64,000 nt of DNA from an uncultured Lachnospiraceae bacterium. GTDB lineage: Bacteria; Bacillota; Clostridia; Lachnospirales; Lachnospiraceae. The translations under genes were made by a program, and so were the position numbers. The stretch is from contig CAJTXP010000005.1 in assembly GCA_910583615.1 (NCBI GenBank), forward strand, positions 77,121 through 141,120. Direction: 5' to 3'. The notes below the pieces were generated by a model, which was not told the DNA's origin, made no database searches, and saw only the letters and a program-made list of their open reading frames with translations. Within the stretch, counting starts at the first letter, position 1; each line of letters opens with the position of its first letter. Below are positions 1 through 8,347 of the stretch, piece after piece.

Positions 1-177
1 TTCAAATTCCTCGACGCCTGTCAGAACTTTGATCAGGGTGGATTTTCCTGCGCCGTTTTCTCCCATCAGTGCATGGATCTCTCCTTTTTTCAACGTGAAA
101 CCCACATTCTGCAGAGCTTTTACACCTGGGAATGTCTTGTAGATGTGTCTCATTTCGAGAACAGAATCCTTTTCCAT
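1..177 (-). CDS. Sugar ABC transporter ATP-binding protein, N-terminal fragment cut by the window edge
   Basis: The first 59 codons of a CUT2-family (RbsA/YtfR-like) ATPase are visible; the rest lies beyond the left edge. The peptide begins MEKDSVLEMRHIYKTFPGVK and carries the Walker A motif GENGAGKST at about residues 40-48, followed by LIKVLTGVEEFE. The start ATG at 177 has a GGAGG-containing ribosome site just upstream on the minus strand. It lies downstream of the YtfQ-like binding-protein gene on the same strand, so it should energise import of that protein's sugar. A permease gene is expected further left. An intrinsic terminator separates it from the binding-protein gene. Confidence 0.88.
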   Translation of the reverse strand, partial: MEKDSVLEMRHIYKTFPGVKALQNVGFTLKKGEIHALMGENGAGKSTLIKVLTGVEEFE

Positions 178-221
178 AAAAGCTGTGCCTCCTTTTTGAT
201 ATTCGGAATTCGTTTTGGACA

Positions 222-274
222 ATAAAAAGGAGGCGCGTAAGAGGAGAATCCAAGCCTCCGGCCCCGCGCCTCCT
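222..274 (-). terminator. Intrinsic terminator between binding-protein and ATPase genes
   Basis: On the minus strand a perfect 10-bp stem (AGGAGGCGCG paired with CGCGCCTCCT) is followed at once by a T-rich run (TTTTTATTG). It lies after the stop of the binding-protein gene and before the ATPase start, so it probably reduces read-through and makes binding protein more abundant than ATPase. Confidence 0.75.
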
Positions 275-319
275 GATCATTCAATCAATATATGATTCTG
301 ATCAATTATGTAACGATGA

Positions 320-1429
320 TTAGTATGCTCTTTCAGCCAGGATGCTTTCCAGATCCATGCTGGTATCGAAGTAAGCTTCATCTACATACTGGATCTTGTC
401 TACCGTTTCGCCTGCTTCCAGTTTCTGGATGATCTCTGCTACACGCGGTCCATGAAGCGGATTGCACTCGAACGTAGCGTTCAGATCGCCTGCGATCATG
501 GATTCAAAAGCAGCTTTTACAGAGTCGAAGCTGACTACGATGATGTCGCCGTCCGGTCCGCAGGTCTTGCCGGCAGCCTTGATTGCGTCGATCGCGCCGA
601 ATGCTTCGTTGTCGTTCTCGCAGATAACAACATCGATGTCGTCATAGCTCTTCAGGAAGGACTCCATAACTTCCTGTCCTTTTGCCTGTGTGAACTCGCC
701 GGACTGCATCTCAAGCATCTTCCAGTTGGAATGCTCAGCCAGTTTGTTTGCCATACCTTCCGTACGTCCAACCTGTGCGGATGCACCGATGGTACCCTGG
801 ATCGTTACCATGTTGATCTCTTCCTCGCCGCGTCCCTGCTCTTCCAGATATTTTGCGAGCCAGTCGCCGCAGGTCTCGCCTTCTTTTACGAAGTTGCCGC
901 CGACCCATGCTTCATAGAGGGTGTCGTCGGATACGTCCATCATACGGTCGGAAAGAATAACCGGGATGCCTGCTTCTTTTGCTTCTTCCAGAACGGTCTC
1001 CCAACCGGTCTCAACAACCGGAGCGACTACGATGTAGTCCACTTCCTGCTGGATAAAGGAACGGATTGCCTTGATCTGGTTCTCCTGTTTCTGCTGTGCG
1101 TCGTCAAAGATCAGCTTGTAGCCGTTTTCTTCAGTAAAAGTAGACTTGAAAGATTCGGTGTTAGCGGTTCTCCAGTCAGACTCTGCGCCAACCTGTGCAT
1201 AACCTACGGTGATCAGGTCTCCGGAAGCTGCTGTGCTGTCAGCCGGAGCCTCTGCATCAGCTTCTGTGTTTTCAGCGGGTGCCTCTGCGTCATCGCCGGC
1301 TGCCGCATCTTCAGCGGGAGCTTCTGTCTCAGCAGGCGCATCAGCTGCCTGCTGGCCGCCACCGCCGCATCCTACGGTTGCCACTGTCATTGCTGCGATC
1401 AGCAAAGCGGATAATACTTTTCTTTTCAT
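320..1429 (-). CDS. ytfQ: YtfQ-like sugar-binding lipoprotein of an ABC transporter
   Basis: A 369-residue extracellular solute-binding lipoprotein. The N-terminus is a lipoprotein signal with lipobox TVGC (Cys21), followed by an Ala/Glu/Pro-rich linker to about residue 70 and then a Peripla_BP_4 fold. VGYAQVGAESDWR, QQKQENQIKAIRSF and APVVETGWE closely match the E. coli galactofuranose-binding protein YtfQ, so a furanose or related monosaccharide is a reasonable ligand, though the exact sugar is inferred. GGAGG ribosome site. It lies downstream of a YesM/YesN-like two-component system on the same strand, which probably controls it, and upstream of the transporter ATPase gene. A truncated paralog sits at 4408-5064. 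Confidence 0.88.
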   Translation of the reverse strand: MKRKVLSALLIAAMTVATVGCGGGGQQAADAPAETEAPAEDAAAGDDAEAPAENTEADAEAPADSTAASGDLITVGYAQVGAESDWRTANTESFKSTFTEENGYKLIFDDAQQKQENQIKAIRSFIQQEVDYIVVAPVVETGWETVLEEAKEAGIPVILSDRMMDVSDDTLYEAWVGGNFVKEGETCGDWLAKYLEEQGRGEEEINMVTIQGTIGASAQVGRTEGMANKLAEHSNWKMLEMQSGEFTQAKGQEVMESFLKSYDDIDVVICENDNEAFGAIDAIKAAGKTCGPDGDIIVVSFDSVKAAFESMIAGDLNATFECNPLHGPRVAEIIQKLEAGETVDKIQYVDEAYFDTSMDLESILAERAY

Positions 1430-1472
1430 ATTTTTTCCTCCTTATGATATGAAAAATATTTTTTACATTCTT

Positions 1473-1478
1473 ATTATA
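1473..1478 (-). promoter_or_regulatory. Candidate -10 element for the ytfQ-like gene
   Basis: On the minus strand TATAAT lies about 45 bases upstream of the ytfQ-like start codon. No good -35 hexamer is seen at standard spacing, which would fit an activator-dependent promoter, for instance one driven by the upstream response regulator. Confidence 0.35.
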
Positions 1479-1538
1479 AGAGATGATGGTGGCGGTTTCC
1501 ATGGGATATTTTTAGAAAAAGGTTTAAATTCTTCCACT

Positions 1539-1579
1539 GAAAAGGCAGACTTTGATGAAAAATGTCAAAAAGTCTGCCT
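1539..1579 (-). terminator. Intrinsic terminator after the histidine kinase gene
   Basis: Minus-strand 11-bp stem AGGCAGACTTT / AAAGTCTGCCT with TTTT following. It closes the two-component operon before the ytfQ-like gene. Confidence 0.75.
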
Positions 1580-1604
1580 GAATTAAGAGATATTTTAAAA
1601 AAAT

Positions 1605-3119
1605 TTATAAATTTTTATAATCGGTATCTTCCAACTGTCCTAAGCGGATGCTGACACACGTTCCGATTCCCTTGCTGGACGTGATGGTAATATCTGCCCT
1701 GGAACCATAGTACATACGAAGCCTCTGAGCTACATTGTACATTCCAAAACTGTTTTTTCCGGAATTTAAATGATTTTCCTGTCCCTGGAGTTTTTTCCTG
1801 AGTTCGGCCAGTGCTTCATCGGTCATCCCGGTTCCGTTGTCTTCCACTTTCAGGAGGATTCCGTTATCAACAGCATATCCCTGTATGGAGATCTTTCCAC
1901 CGCCCCTTTTATTTTTGATGCCATGGTACAGTGCATTTTCTACAATAGGCTGCAGGATCATTTTCAGGATGAACTGGTTTTCGATGGCTGGTTCAATGTC
2001 AATGGTATAATCCAGGATATCTTCATAACGGATTTTCTGGATCTTCAGATAACTCCGGATATGACATTCTTCCTCGGCAATGGTGATATAATCATTTCCG
2101 CCGGAGAGAACGGTGCGGAAAAAATCGCTCAAATCCGTGGTCATTTCCACTACCTGACGGCTGTTGCCGCCTTCCGCCATCCAGACGATGGAATCCAGAG
2201 TATTATAAAGGAAATGAGGATTGATCTGCGCCTGAAGGAGTTTCAGCTCGGCTTCCCGCAGGTTCTTCTGTTCCTGCCTTGTTTTTTCCATCAATTCTGC
2301 GATTTCATTGCTCATCTGGTTAAAGGTTCTTGCCAGGACGTTGATTTCTTCCAGGCTGTACATTTCGGCCCGGGCTTCCAGGTCTCCGTGCCCCAGCCGT
2401 TCAGCTGTTTTCTGAAGAGAATTAATAGGAATCGTAACAGATTTGGTTATGGTGGTGGACAGGCCGAAGCCAAGTATCAGTATTCCAATCAGAAGAGCGA
2501 CGAAAAGCTCTATATTTTTTCGAACCTGAGAATCCATCTGCTTTTGCAGTTCCTCCATGTGTGCCAGTTCATAATAAGTGTACTGGGTAATATATTCCTG
2601 CATCATGGAACAGAGGCCCTTGATATCGTTTTCCCATATGGAAACGTTCTCGTCATAGGTTCCGGGCCTGGCGGAATTTTCGATCATTCGGTTGACAGCG
2701 GTTTCCAGCGTGTCAAGACAGGAGAGAATGCCGCGGATCTTGATATCGCTGTCCGTTCCGGGGATTCTTTCGATGGTGCTTCCAAAGGCGTATCTGGCAG
2801 AATTGATCATGTTGTTCGGGTTTTTTAATACAGTAGCATATTCTGTGCTGCCTTCCAGAATGTCGCCGTTTTCGAATTCGGAAGCGTCAATCAGACCAAT
2901 CATGACCCGGTACATGGAATATTCCATATCTTCTTTGAATGTAATATTGTACTCATTTGCAATCTTCAGATTGGACATGATCCCGTTGTAAGAATCGGAA
3001 TAATCCCCGATCATTTTCAGGATTTCCAGTACCATTCCGGTCAGAGGGATTGCGATTACAAACAGAAGAAGAGACAGACGCATTTTGAGTGTCAGTCTCC
3101 GGCTTCTTATTTTTTTCAT
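1605..3119 (-). CDS. YesM-like sensor histidine kinase
   Basis: A 504-residue membrane histidine kinase. Transmembrane segments lie at about 14-34 and 203-225, enclosing a roughly 165-residue extracellular sensor region. A HAMP linker follows (about 225-278), then the His_kinase domain with phospho-acceptor His302 in QINPHFLYNTLDS, and an HATPase domain with N box PIVENALYHG (Asn395) and G box EDNGTGM. This is the LytS/YesM class typical of carbohydrate-sensing systems in Firmicutes. The start codon overlaps the response-regulator stop by 4 bases, indicating translational coupling. The likely target is the adjacent ytfQ-like transporter. Confidence 0.92.
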   Translation of the reverse strand: MKKIRSRRLTLKMRLSLLLFVIAIPLTGMVLEILKMIGDYSDSYNGIMSNLKIANEYNITFKEDMEYSMYRVMIGLIDASEFENGDILEGSTEYATVLKNPNNMINSARYAFGSTIERIPGTDSDIKIRGILSCLDTLETAVNRMIENSARPGTYDENVSIWENDIKGLCSMMQEYITQYTYYELAHMEELQKQMDSQVRKNIELFVALLIGILILGFGLSTTITKSVTIPINSLQKTAERLGHGDLEARAEMYSLEEINVLARTFNQMSNEIAELMEKTRQEQKNLREAELKLLQAQINPHFLYNTLDSIVWMAEGGNSRQVVEMTTDLSDFFRTVLSGGNDYITIAEEECHIRSYLKIQKIRYEDILDYTIDIEPAIENQFILKMILQPIVENALYHGIKNKRGGGKISIQGYAVDNGILLKVEDNGTGMTDEALAELRKKLQGQENHLNSGKNSFGMYNVAQRLRMYYGSRADITITSSKGIGTCVSIRLGQLEDTDYKNL

Positions 3120-4240
3120 TTTTCTTCACGCTCCTGGCTTATGTTGTTCCTGAATTCTTTGGGAGACTGTCCCATAATTTTTTTAAAGGCAGTACTGAAA
3201 TAGTGGGGATCATTGTATCCTGCTTTTTCTCCGATCTCGGAGGTGCGCAGGGTGGTGCATCTTAACAGTTCGCAGGCATGGTCGATCCGTACCTTCGTCA
3301 GATATTCGATAAAAGACTGTCCGGTGCCCTGCTTGAAGATGGAGCTGAAATAACCGGGGCTTACTCCAATATAACCCGCGATCATATTCAGGGAAAATTC
3401 GCTGTTTCCGTAATTTTCAGCAATATAGTCCCTGGCTTCCTGAATAAGAAGTCCATAACGGTTGCCGGAGCTTTTATCCCGCAGAGCCAGTGCAAAGGTA
3501 AAAAGCTCCTTCAGGTAATCCATGGTGCGGTCTGCCCTTTCTATGGCTTTTGTAACCCGTTTTAGATCCATCAGCTCTGATGAAGTTTCTTCTTCACTGA
3601 TATTCAGGGTTCTGATGAATTCCTGTACACAGTAAAAAATGTCCATGGTCATATACTGCCGAAGAAGCAGAGACATATAGTTGCCTTCTCCCACTGCTTC
3701 AAAATATTCATCTATAAAACGCCCGCATTCCTCCGCATTTCCGGTTTTCAGAAAATTCCGGATCAGCTTCCGGTCCACGCCGCTGTAATCCGTCTTATCG
3801 GGAAAATCCATGTACTTCTCATAATCGATAAAATAGCGTTCCAGAAGCCTGGAGTGTTCCTGTTCTTCCTGAATCTTGTCCGCCACTTTTTTTAATGCAT
3901 CCATCAGGCTGACGGACGTAACGGGCTTTAAAAGATAGTCGCTGATGCCGATTTTAATCGCTTCTTTTGCATAATCGAATTCGTTGTATCCGCTGAAAAC
4001 GATGATTTGTGTCTTCGGCAGTGCTTTTTTTACCAGCCGGCTCAGCTCCAGACCATCCATAAAGGGCATTTTGATATCCGTTAAAAGGATATCCGGCTGA
4101 CTTTTCAATATCATCGGATATGCATATTCCCCGTCGCCGGCTTCTCCTACAAGTTCAAAGCCGTTGGCTTTCCATTCAATGTTGTTTTTGATTCCCTGAC
4201 GAATAATGTTCTCGTCTTCCACCAGAAATACCTTAATCAT
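3116..4240 (-). CDS. YesN-like AraC-family response regulator
   Basis: A 374-residue regulator with an N-terminal receiver domain (acidic pocket VEDEN, phospho-acceptor Asp55 in LLTDIKMP, conserved Lys in LLKPVT) and a C-terminal AraC-type double helix-turn-helix (about 270-370, ending QSPKEFRN). I chose ATG at 4240 because GGAGAAAAGTGT precedes it and the domain starts immediately; an in-frame ATG at 4312 would add 24 unsupported residues. It is the first gene of the two-component pair. It should bind DNA upstream of the ytfQ-like transporter gene when phosphorylated by its partner kinase. Confidence 0.92.
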   Translation of the reverse strand: MIKVFLVEDENIIRQGIKNNIEWKANGFELVGEAGDGEYAYPMILKSQPDILLTDIKMPFMDGLELSRLVKKALPKTQIIVFSGYNEFDYAKEAIKIGISDYLLKPVTSVSLMDALKKVADKIQEEQEHSRLLERYFIDYEKYMDFPDKTDYSGVDRKLIRNFLKTGNAEECGRFIDEYFEAVGEGNYMSLLLRQYMTMDIFYCVQEFIRTLNISEEETSSELMDLKRVTKAIERADRTMDYLKELFTFALALRDKSSGNRYGLLIQEARDYIAENYGNSEFSLNMIAGYIGVSPGYFSSIFKQGTGQSFIEYLTKVRIDHACELLRCTTLRTSEIGEKAGYNDPHYFSTAFKKIMGQSPKEFRNNISQEREEK

Positions 4241-4407
4241 ACACTTTTCTCCAATTTCAGCGGTGCCGTTTTTTGTTTGCCTGGTAAGTATTACTTTAAA
4301 AAAGCATAACATACTTTGCAGGTGGTTTCAATATGGCTCTTTTTGAGGTCAAAGTTCTTTGCATCTTTGTCCGGCGCTTTCCGGCCCTGTGCCGACGATT
4401 TTTGTAC

Positions 4408-5064
4408 GATGCCTGCATTCCGGTGATTCTGGCAGACCGTTCCGTGAAAGTGGAGGATGAAGAGCTGTATACCTGCTGGGTGGGAAGCGATTTTGAAAAA
4501 GAAGGTCGGGAGGCCGGTGAATGGCTGATGAATTATCTGGATCGGCAGGGGCGGTCGGATGAGAAGATTCATCTGGTTACGCTTCAGGGAACGATAAACT
4601 CTACCACGCAGCTTGGACGTACGGCGGGCTTTGCAGAGGTTCTGGAGGCGCAGGACAACTGGGAGATGCTGGAGTACCGGGATGCGGATTTTACGCAGGC
4701 AAAGGGGCAGGAGGTTATGGACTATTTTCTGGATACCTATGAGGACATTGACGTTGTTGTAAGCGAGAACGACAATATGGCGTTCGGAGCGGTTGATGCA
4801 ATTCATGAGGCCGGAAAGACCTGCGGTCCGGACGGAGAGATCATTATCATCTCCTTTGACAGCGGAAGGGCGGCGTTTGAGGCGATGATCCGGGGAGAGA
4901 TCAACGCGGATTTCGAATGCAATCCGATTCTTGCGCCGCTGGTGGAGAGAATTATTGAAAAGCTGGAGAATGGAGAACTGGTAGAAAAGATCCAGTATGT
5001 GGAAGAACAGTATTTTGACACTTCCATGGATCTGGAGAGGATCATGGAAATCAGAAATTACTGA
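4408..5064 (+). pseudogene. Truncated YtfQ-like sugar-binding protein
   Basis: From about 4408 the frame encodes the C-terminal two-thirds of a YtfQ-type binding protein, from IPVILADR to the stop at 5064. It aligns almost throughout with residues 153-369 of the intact protein at 320-1429, sharing for example DFTQAKGQEVM, AGKTCGPDGEI and YFDTSMDLE. The signal peptide, linker and first half of the N-lobe are missing. The preceding frame from 4333 has no binding-protein similarity and no plausible secretion signal. The remnant diverges from the two-component system and was probably once its own binding protein or sensor partner. Confidence 0.8.
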
Positions 5065-5155
5065 AAAGAGCTGCAGCTTTTCTGTTGACATGACATTGCC
5101 CTGTGAACAGTAACATATATTGTTATTACGAGAGAATGCGTTTTGAAAAAGAATA

Positions 5156-5184
5156 TTGTCGAATATGATCAGTTGTGTTACAAT
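5156..5184 (+). promoter_or_regulatory. Promoter of the holin-like toxin gene
   Basis: -35 TTGTCG (5156-5161) and -10 TACAAT (5179-5184) separated by 17 bases. It would give a leader of about 115 bases before the toxin start, consistent with post-transcriptionally controlled type I toxins. Confidence 0.6.
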
Positions 5185-5308
5185 GTGCCATAAGGAAACA
5201 ACCGTGTTACAAGGTGGTAACCTCCCGCCTTTCTGAAAGTGGCGTTCGCTGCTGATGCCGCCCGGCATATCCCATCATGGGAAATACAGGAAGAGGGAGG
5301 TGATGCGA

Positions 5309-5404
5309 ATGAGTACATATGAAGTGCTGTACCTGTTATTTACAGGAGGTACTTTTCTCATCACATTGCTTACCTATATCGATAGGAGAAATAAGCGCAA
5401 ATAA
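5309..5404 (+). CDS. Putative holin-like toxin (Hol_Tox family), 31 aa
   Basis: The peptide begins MSTYEVLYLLFTGGTFLITL and ends IDRRNKRK: one hydrophobic helix with a short charged tail. This matches the Firmicutes putative holin-like toxin family, relatives of type I toxins of the TxpA/BsrG kind. AGGGAGG lies 8 bases before the ATG at 5309; an in-frame ATG at 5303 is too close to it. The stop codon lies inside a 9-bp stem (5403-5411 with 5429-5437). A candidate antisense RNA reads toward it from the other strand. Predicted activity is membrane insertion; the family match is by eye. Confidence 0.72.
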   Translation: MSTYEVLYLLFTGGTFLITLLTYIDRRNKRK

Positions 5405-5484
5405 GCCTACCTTGTACTTGGCCGTGCAGGTAGGCTTTGGCTATACCGGAGGCTAACCACTTTGTGGGCGGTTGCTTTCCTTAT
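5405..5484 (-). ncRNA. Candidate antisense antitoxin RNA for the holin-like toxin
   Basis: On the minus strand -35 TTGCGT (complement of 5514-5519) and -10 TAATAT (complement of 5491-5496) are spaced by 17 bases and would start transcription near 5484 toward the toxin gene. The segment contains two stem-loops, 5457-5467 and 5403-5437, the latter overlapping the toxin 3' end. Convergent overlapping RNAs are the usual arrangement for this toxin type, but no expression evidence is available. Confidence 0.3.
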
Positions 5485-5574
5485 GCCCTTATATTATCAT
5501 ATCCGGCAGCGGGACGCAAGAGAGAATTGCTGTTCATCAGGACTCTTTACGTCTTTGTGGTTACTGCCACATGT

Positions 5575-5662
5575 CAGCGGGCGTCCGGACGGCGGGGTTG
5601 TGAACAGTAACTCTTTATGTTACTGTTCACGGGGTGAGTGGCGGCCTGCGCTCCAGGACACC
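5575..5662 (+). repeat. Dispersed hairpin repeat, complete copy
   Basis: A left half (CAGCGGGCGTCCGGACGGCG, then GTGAACAGTAAC) and a right half (GTTACTGTTCAC, then GGGGTGAGTGG and TGCGCTCCAGG) meet in a perfect 12-bp hairpin (5600-5611 with 5619-5630, loop TCTTTAT). The left half recurs near 15506-15541 and 54218-54254. The right half recurs near 49924, 51366-51424 and 63916. Another GTGAACAGTAAC lies at 5103-5114. Confidence 0.75.
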
Positions 5663-5798
5663 ACATTCCGGAACGCTGGACGACATCAGAAAGATGGCTC
5701 TTTTTGTCGATAAATTGAGCTGCCCCGTCTACCGGTTTCGTCAAAAATGGGACAGGTTCTGTGTTACCATGAATCAAAAACAGAGGGCTGGTGAGAAG

Positions 5799-7067
5799 AT
5801 GGAACGGATCGAAGGGAGAGATACGAACGAAAACTGGAAACTTCCAAAGAATGTACGTCAGATGGGGGAACCCGGACCTGGGACGAAGATCCTGATTGAG
5901 GATTATGTATACACTTTTCTGCACCAGATGGCGCAGAACAATCTTACCTGTATCAAGACTGCCGTACTGGCGGGAAGAATGGAGAAAGATACCGCAGTAT
6001 ACATTGAAGGCGCCGTAGAGATCGACATGGGACAGGAGATACAGAAATGGTTTACGCATGAGCACTGGCGCGATATTTTTCAGGACATCAGGAGCTGGTT
6101 TGACGGCCTTGAGGTGGTGGGCTGGTACATGGCGAATCCGGGCTTTCCGCCGATACTCTCCGAAGAGTTGAAGAGCCTGCACCTGCGTAATTTTTCAGGA
6201 AACGCCCATGTGTTTTTCCAGACCGATGTGCTGGATAATGAAGAGGTATTCTACATGCGGGGGGAGAAAGGACTTGCCCCTGTCTGCGGCTATTATATTT
6301 ATTATGAAAAAAATGACCGGATGCAGGAATATATGAGTCAGAGAAAAGGCGGGATCGGAATTGAACCGGAAGGCGTAATGAGGGACCGCGCGGCCGCCCG
6401 CTTCCGAAATGTCATGCAGGAGAAGAAAGAACAGAATGTGCAGAAGAAAATGTTCGCATTTCTCTATACGTCCTGTATGTTTCTGGTGCTGGTGATACTG
6501 GTGATCGGGGTGACCCTGGTCAATAATTACGACCGTATGGCAAATATGGAAAATGCGCTTCACCAGATATCGGAAAATCTTGAAACGGAGCCGGGTTCCG
6601 TGGAAGAAGCCATGGAAGCGGAAAACAGACAGGCGCAGGCAGAGACAGAATCTGTACAGGAAGGAGAGCAGGCAGTTCCGGAAGATAACGGGTCAGAAGA
6701 CGGATCGCAGGAGGAGAGTAGGGCGGAGCCGGAAGAGGCGTCGCCGGAACCGGAAGAGGCGTCGCCGGAACCGGAAGAAGAACAACCGGAAGAACAGCCG
6801 CCGGTGTCGGATGAGACGACTCTGCAGGAGCCGGATGAAGGGTCGTCGGACGGAAATGCAGAAACAGAATCAGGGGAAGAGGCACAGGAAGTCATGTCTC
6901 AGGCGGTTCAGGAACCTGAACGCTATCAGGTGAAGATGGGGGATACGCTTCTTAATATCTGCCGCGCCAGATACGGGACGGATGACATGCTGGACAGAAT
7001 CTGTGAGGTGAATGGACTGGAGGACGGCAACGTGATCTATGTGGGAGAAATCATTTTACTTCCATGA
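5799..7067 (+). CDS. MPN-like domain / membrane / LysM protein
   Basis: About 422 residues. Residues 32-153 resemble a JAMM/MPN fold: LAGRMEKDTAVYIEGAVEID, then EVVGWYMANPGFPPILS, the position where active JAMM proteases have GWYHSHPGF. The metal-binding histidines are replaced, so any such domain should be inactive. A transmembrane helix spans about 219-241. An acidic Pro/Glu linker with a repeated EEASPEPE unit follows, and a C-terminal LysM domain (about 374-422) should bind peptidoglycan outside the cell. Start: GTG-AGA-type spacing favours ATG 5799; ATG 5769 is possible, and 5634 falls inside the hairpin repeat. It is followed by DUF5711 and CvpA genes. Confidence 0.78.
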   Translation: MERIEGRDTNENWKLPKNVRQMGEPGPGTKILIEDYVYTFLHQMAQNNLTCIKTAVLAGRMEKDTAVYIEGAVEIDMGQEIQKWFTHEHWRDIFQDIRSWFDGLEVVGWYMANPGFPPILSEELKSLHLRNFSGNAHVFFQTDVLDNEEVFYMRGEKGLAPVCGYYIYYEKNDRMQEYMSQRKGGIGIEPEGVMRDRAAARFRNVMQEKKEQNVQKKMFAFLYTSCMFLVLVILVIGVTLVNNYDRMANMENALHQISENLETEPGSVEEAMEAENRQAQAETESVQEGEQAVPEDNGSEDGSQEESRAEPEEASPEPEEASPEPEEEQPEEQPPVSDETTLQEPDEGSSDGNAETESGEEAQEVMSQAVQEPERYQVKMGDTLLNICRARYGTDDMLDRICEVNGLEDGNVIYVGEIILLP

Positions 7068-7126
7068 TGGAAGGTGTTATACTACAGAAGATTAAACATT
7101 TACTGAGTCTGAAATGGATAAAAATA

Positions 7127-8314
7127 ATGAGTACGATAGAAGTATTTAAAAATAACGAAGATACGGACGCCGATATGAAAGAATACAAAAAGAACCTGTT
7201 CAGGCATCGTCTGCGGAACTTCTGTATCGGCGCCGGGATCTTTGGCGCGGCGGTGCTCTGCTGTGCTGCGCTGTGGATCGGGTTTCAGAACCGGACATTC
7301 GATACCTTTGAAGTGGTCAGGAGTTTTGAACGTATCGATACCATGACGACACAGTATGCAGAATTCAAAGGCTATGTTCTGAAATACAGCAGGGATGGCA
7401 TCTCCTGTGTGGATTCTGCCAACCGCGCTCTGTGGAGCCAGACCTACAATATGCAGAAGCCCATTCTTCATGTCTGCCAAAACAGCGCCGCAGTGGCGGA
7501 GGAAGGCGGTACGGAGGCGATGATTTTTGATGAAAACGGAATCCAGGGTACGATACAGACACTGCTTCCTATTCGCCAGATCGCAGTATCCTCGCAGGGA
7601 GTGCTGGCTGTCCTTCTGGAAGACGGGGATGCCATGCGCGTGAATCTGTATGACAAGGCCGGAACGGAACTTGTGAATTCCAAATTTGAACTTCAGGATG
7701 TGGGATATCCGGTCCGGATTTCTCTGAGTTCTGATGCAACGAAGATGGCAGTCAGCTTCCTCCAGGTTCAGGACGGAAGCATTAACAGCTGCCTGGCCTT
7801 TTATAATTTTGCATCCGTAGGAGAAGGTAAAGAAGATCATCTGGTAGCGTCGAAGATGATAAGCGGCATTGTAATGCCGGAGGTTGCCTATATGGACAGC
7901 ACCCACTGCTTTGCACTGGGAGGCGGGCAGCTTCTGGTGTACGAAGGGAGCCAGATTCCGGATTTGACAGCGGAGGTAGTTCTGGAAAAGGAAGTCTTAA
8001 GTGTGTTCCATTCAGAGAAATACATCGGCCTGGTCCTGGAGGGAGAGGAGGAGGACTATGTGCTTCAGGTGTATGATCTGCAGGGACATCTGCAGTTCCA
8101 GACAGAGTTTGGACTGGATTATCAGACACTGAAATTTTCAGGAGATCATATTCTGATCTATAATGAAACAGAGTGTATGATGGTAAACAGCCATGGAAAG
8201 ATCTATTACTCCGGAACTTTTGCAGAACCGATTGTGAATCTGTATGCGCAGTCAGGAAACAGGCGGTATATTGTTATGCATACATCAAGAACGGATCAGA
8301 TTCGGCTGAAATAG
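7127..8314 (+). CDS. DUF5711 family membrane-anchored protein
   Basis: About 395 residues: a short cytoplasmic N-terminus rich in Lys/Arg, one transmembrane helix (about residues 34-56), and a long extracytoplasmic part with repeated beta-strand blades that suggests a propeller. It resembles the DUF5711 family found next to cvpA in Lachnospiraceae; its function is unknown. ATG at 7127 matches the usual length. An alternative ATG at 7064 overlaps the upstream stop (ATGATG) but has no better ribosome site. It lies between the LysM protein and CvpA, so an envelope role is likely. Confidence 0.72.
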   Translation: MSTIEVFKNNEDTDADMKEYKKNLFRHRLRNFCIGAGIFGAAVLCCAALWIGFQNRTFDTFEVVRSFERIDTMTTQYAEFKGYVLKYSRDGISCVDSANRALWSQTYNMQKPILHVCQNSAAVAEEGGTEAMIFDENGIQGTIQTLLPIRQIAVSSQGVLAVLLEDGDAMRVNLYDKAGTELVNSKFELQDVGYPVRISLSSDATKMAVSFLQVQDGSINSCLAFYNFASVGEGKEDHLVASKMISGIVMPEVAYMDSTHCFALGGGQLLVYEGSQIPDLTAEVVLEKEVLSVFHSEKYIGLVLEGEEEDYVLQVYDLQGHLQFQTEFGLDYQTLKFSGDHILIYNETECMMVNSHGKIYYSGTFAEPIVNLYAQSGNRRYIVMHTSRTDQIRLK

Positions 8315-8347
8315 CCCGGATCAGAAGATCCAGGCGGGAGGATACAG

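Noticed and set aside
6560..6895. Ser/Asp-rich and Arg-rich frames within the LysM protein linker
   Set aside because: Low-complexity shadows of the Glu/Pro repeat in the true frame.
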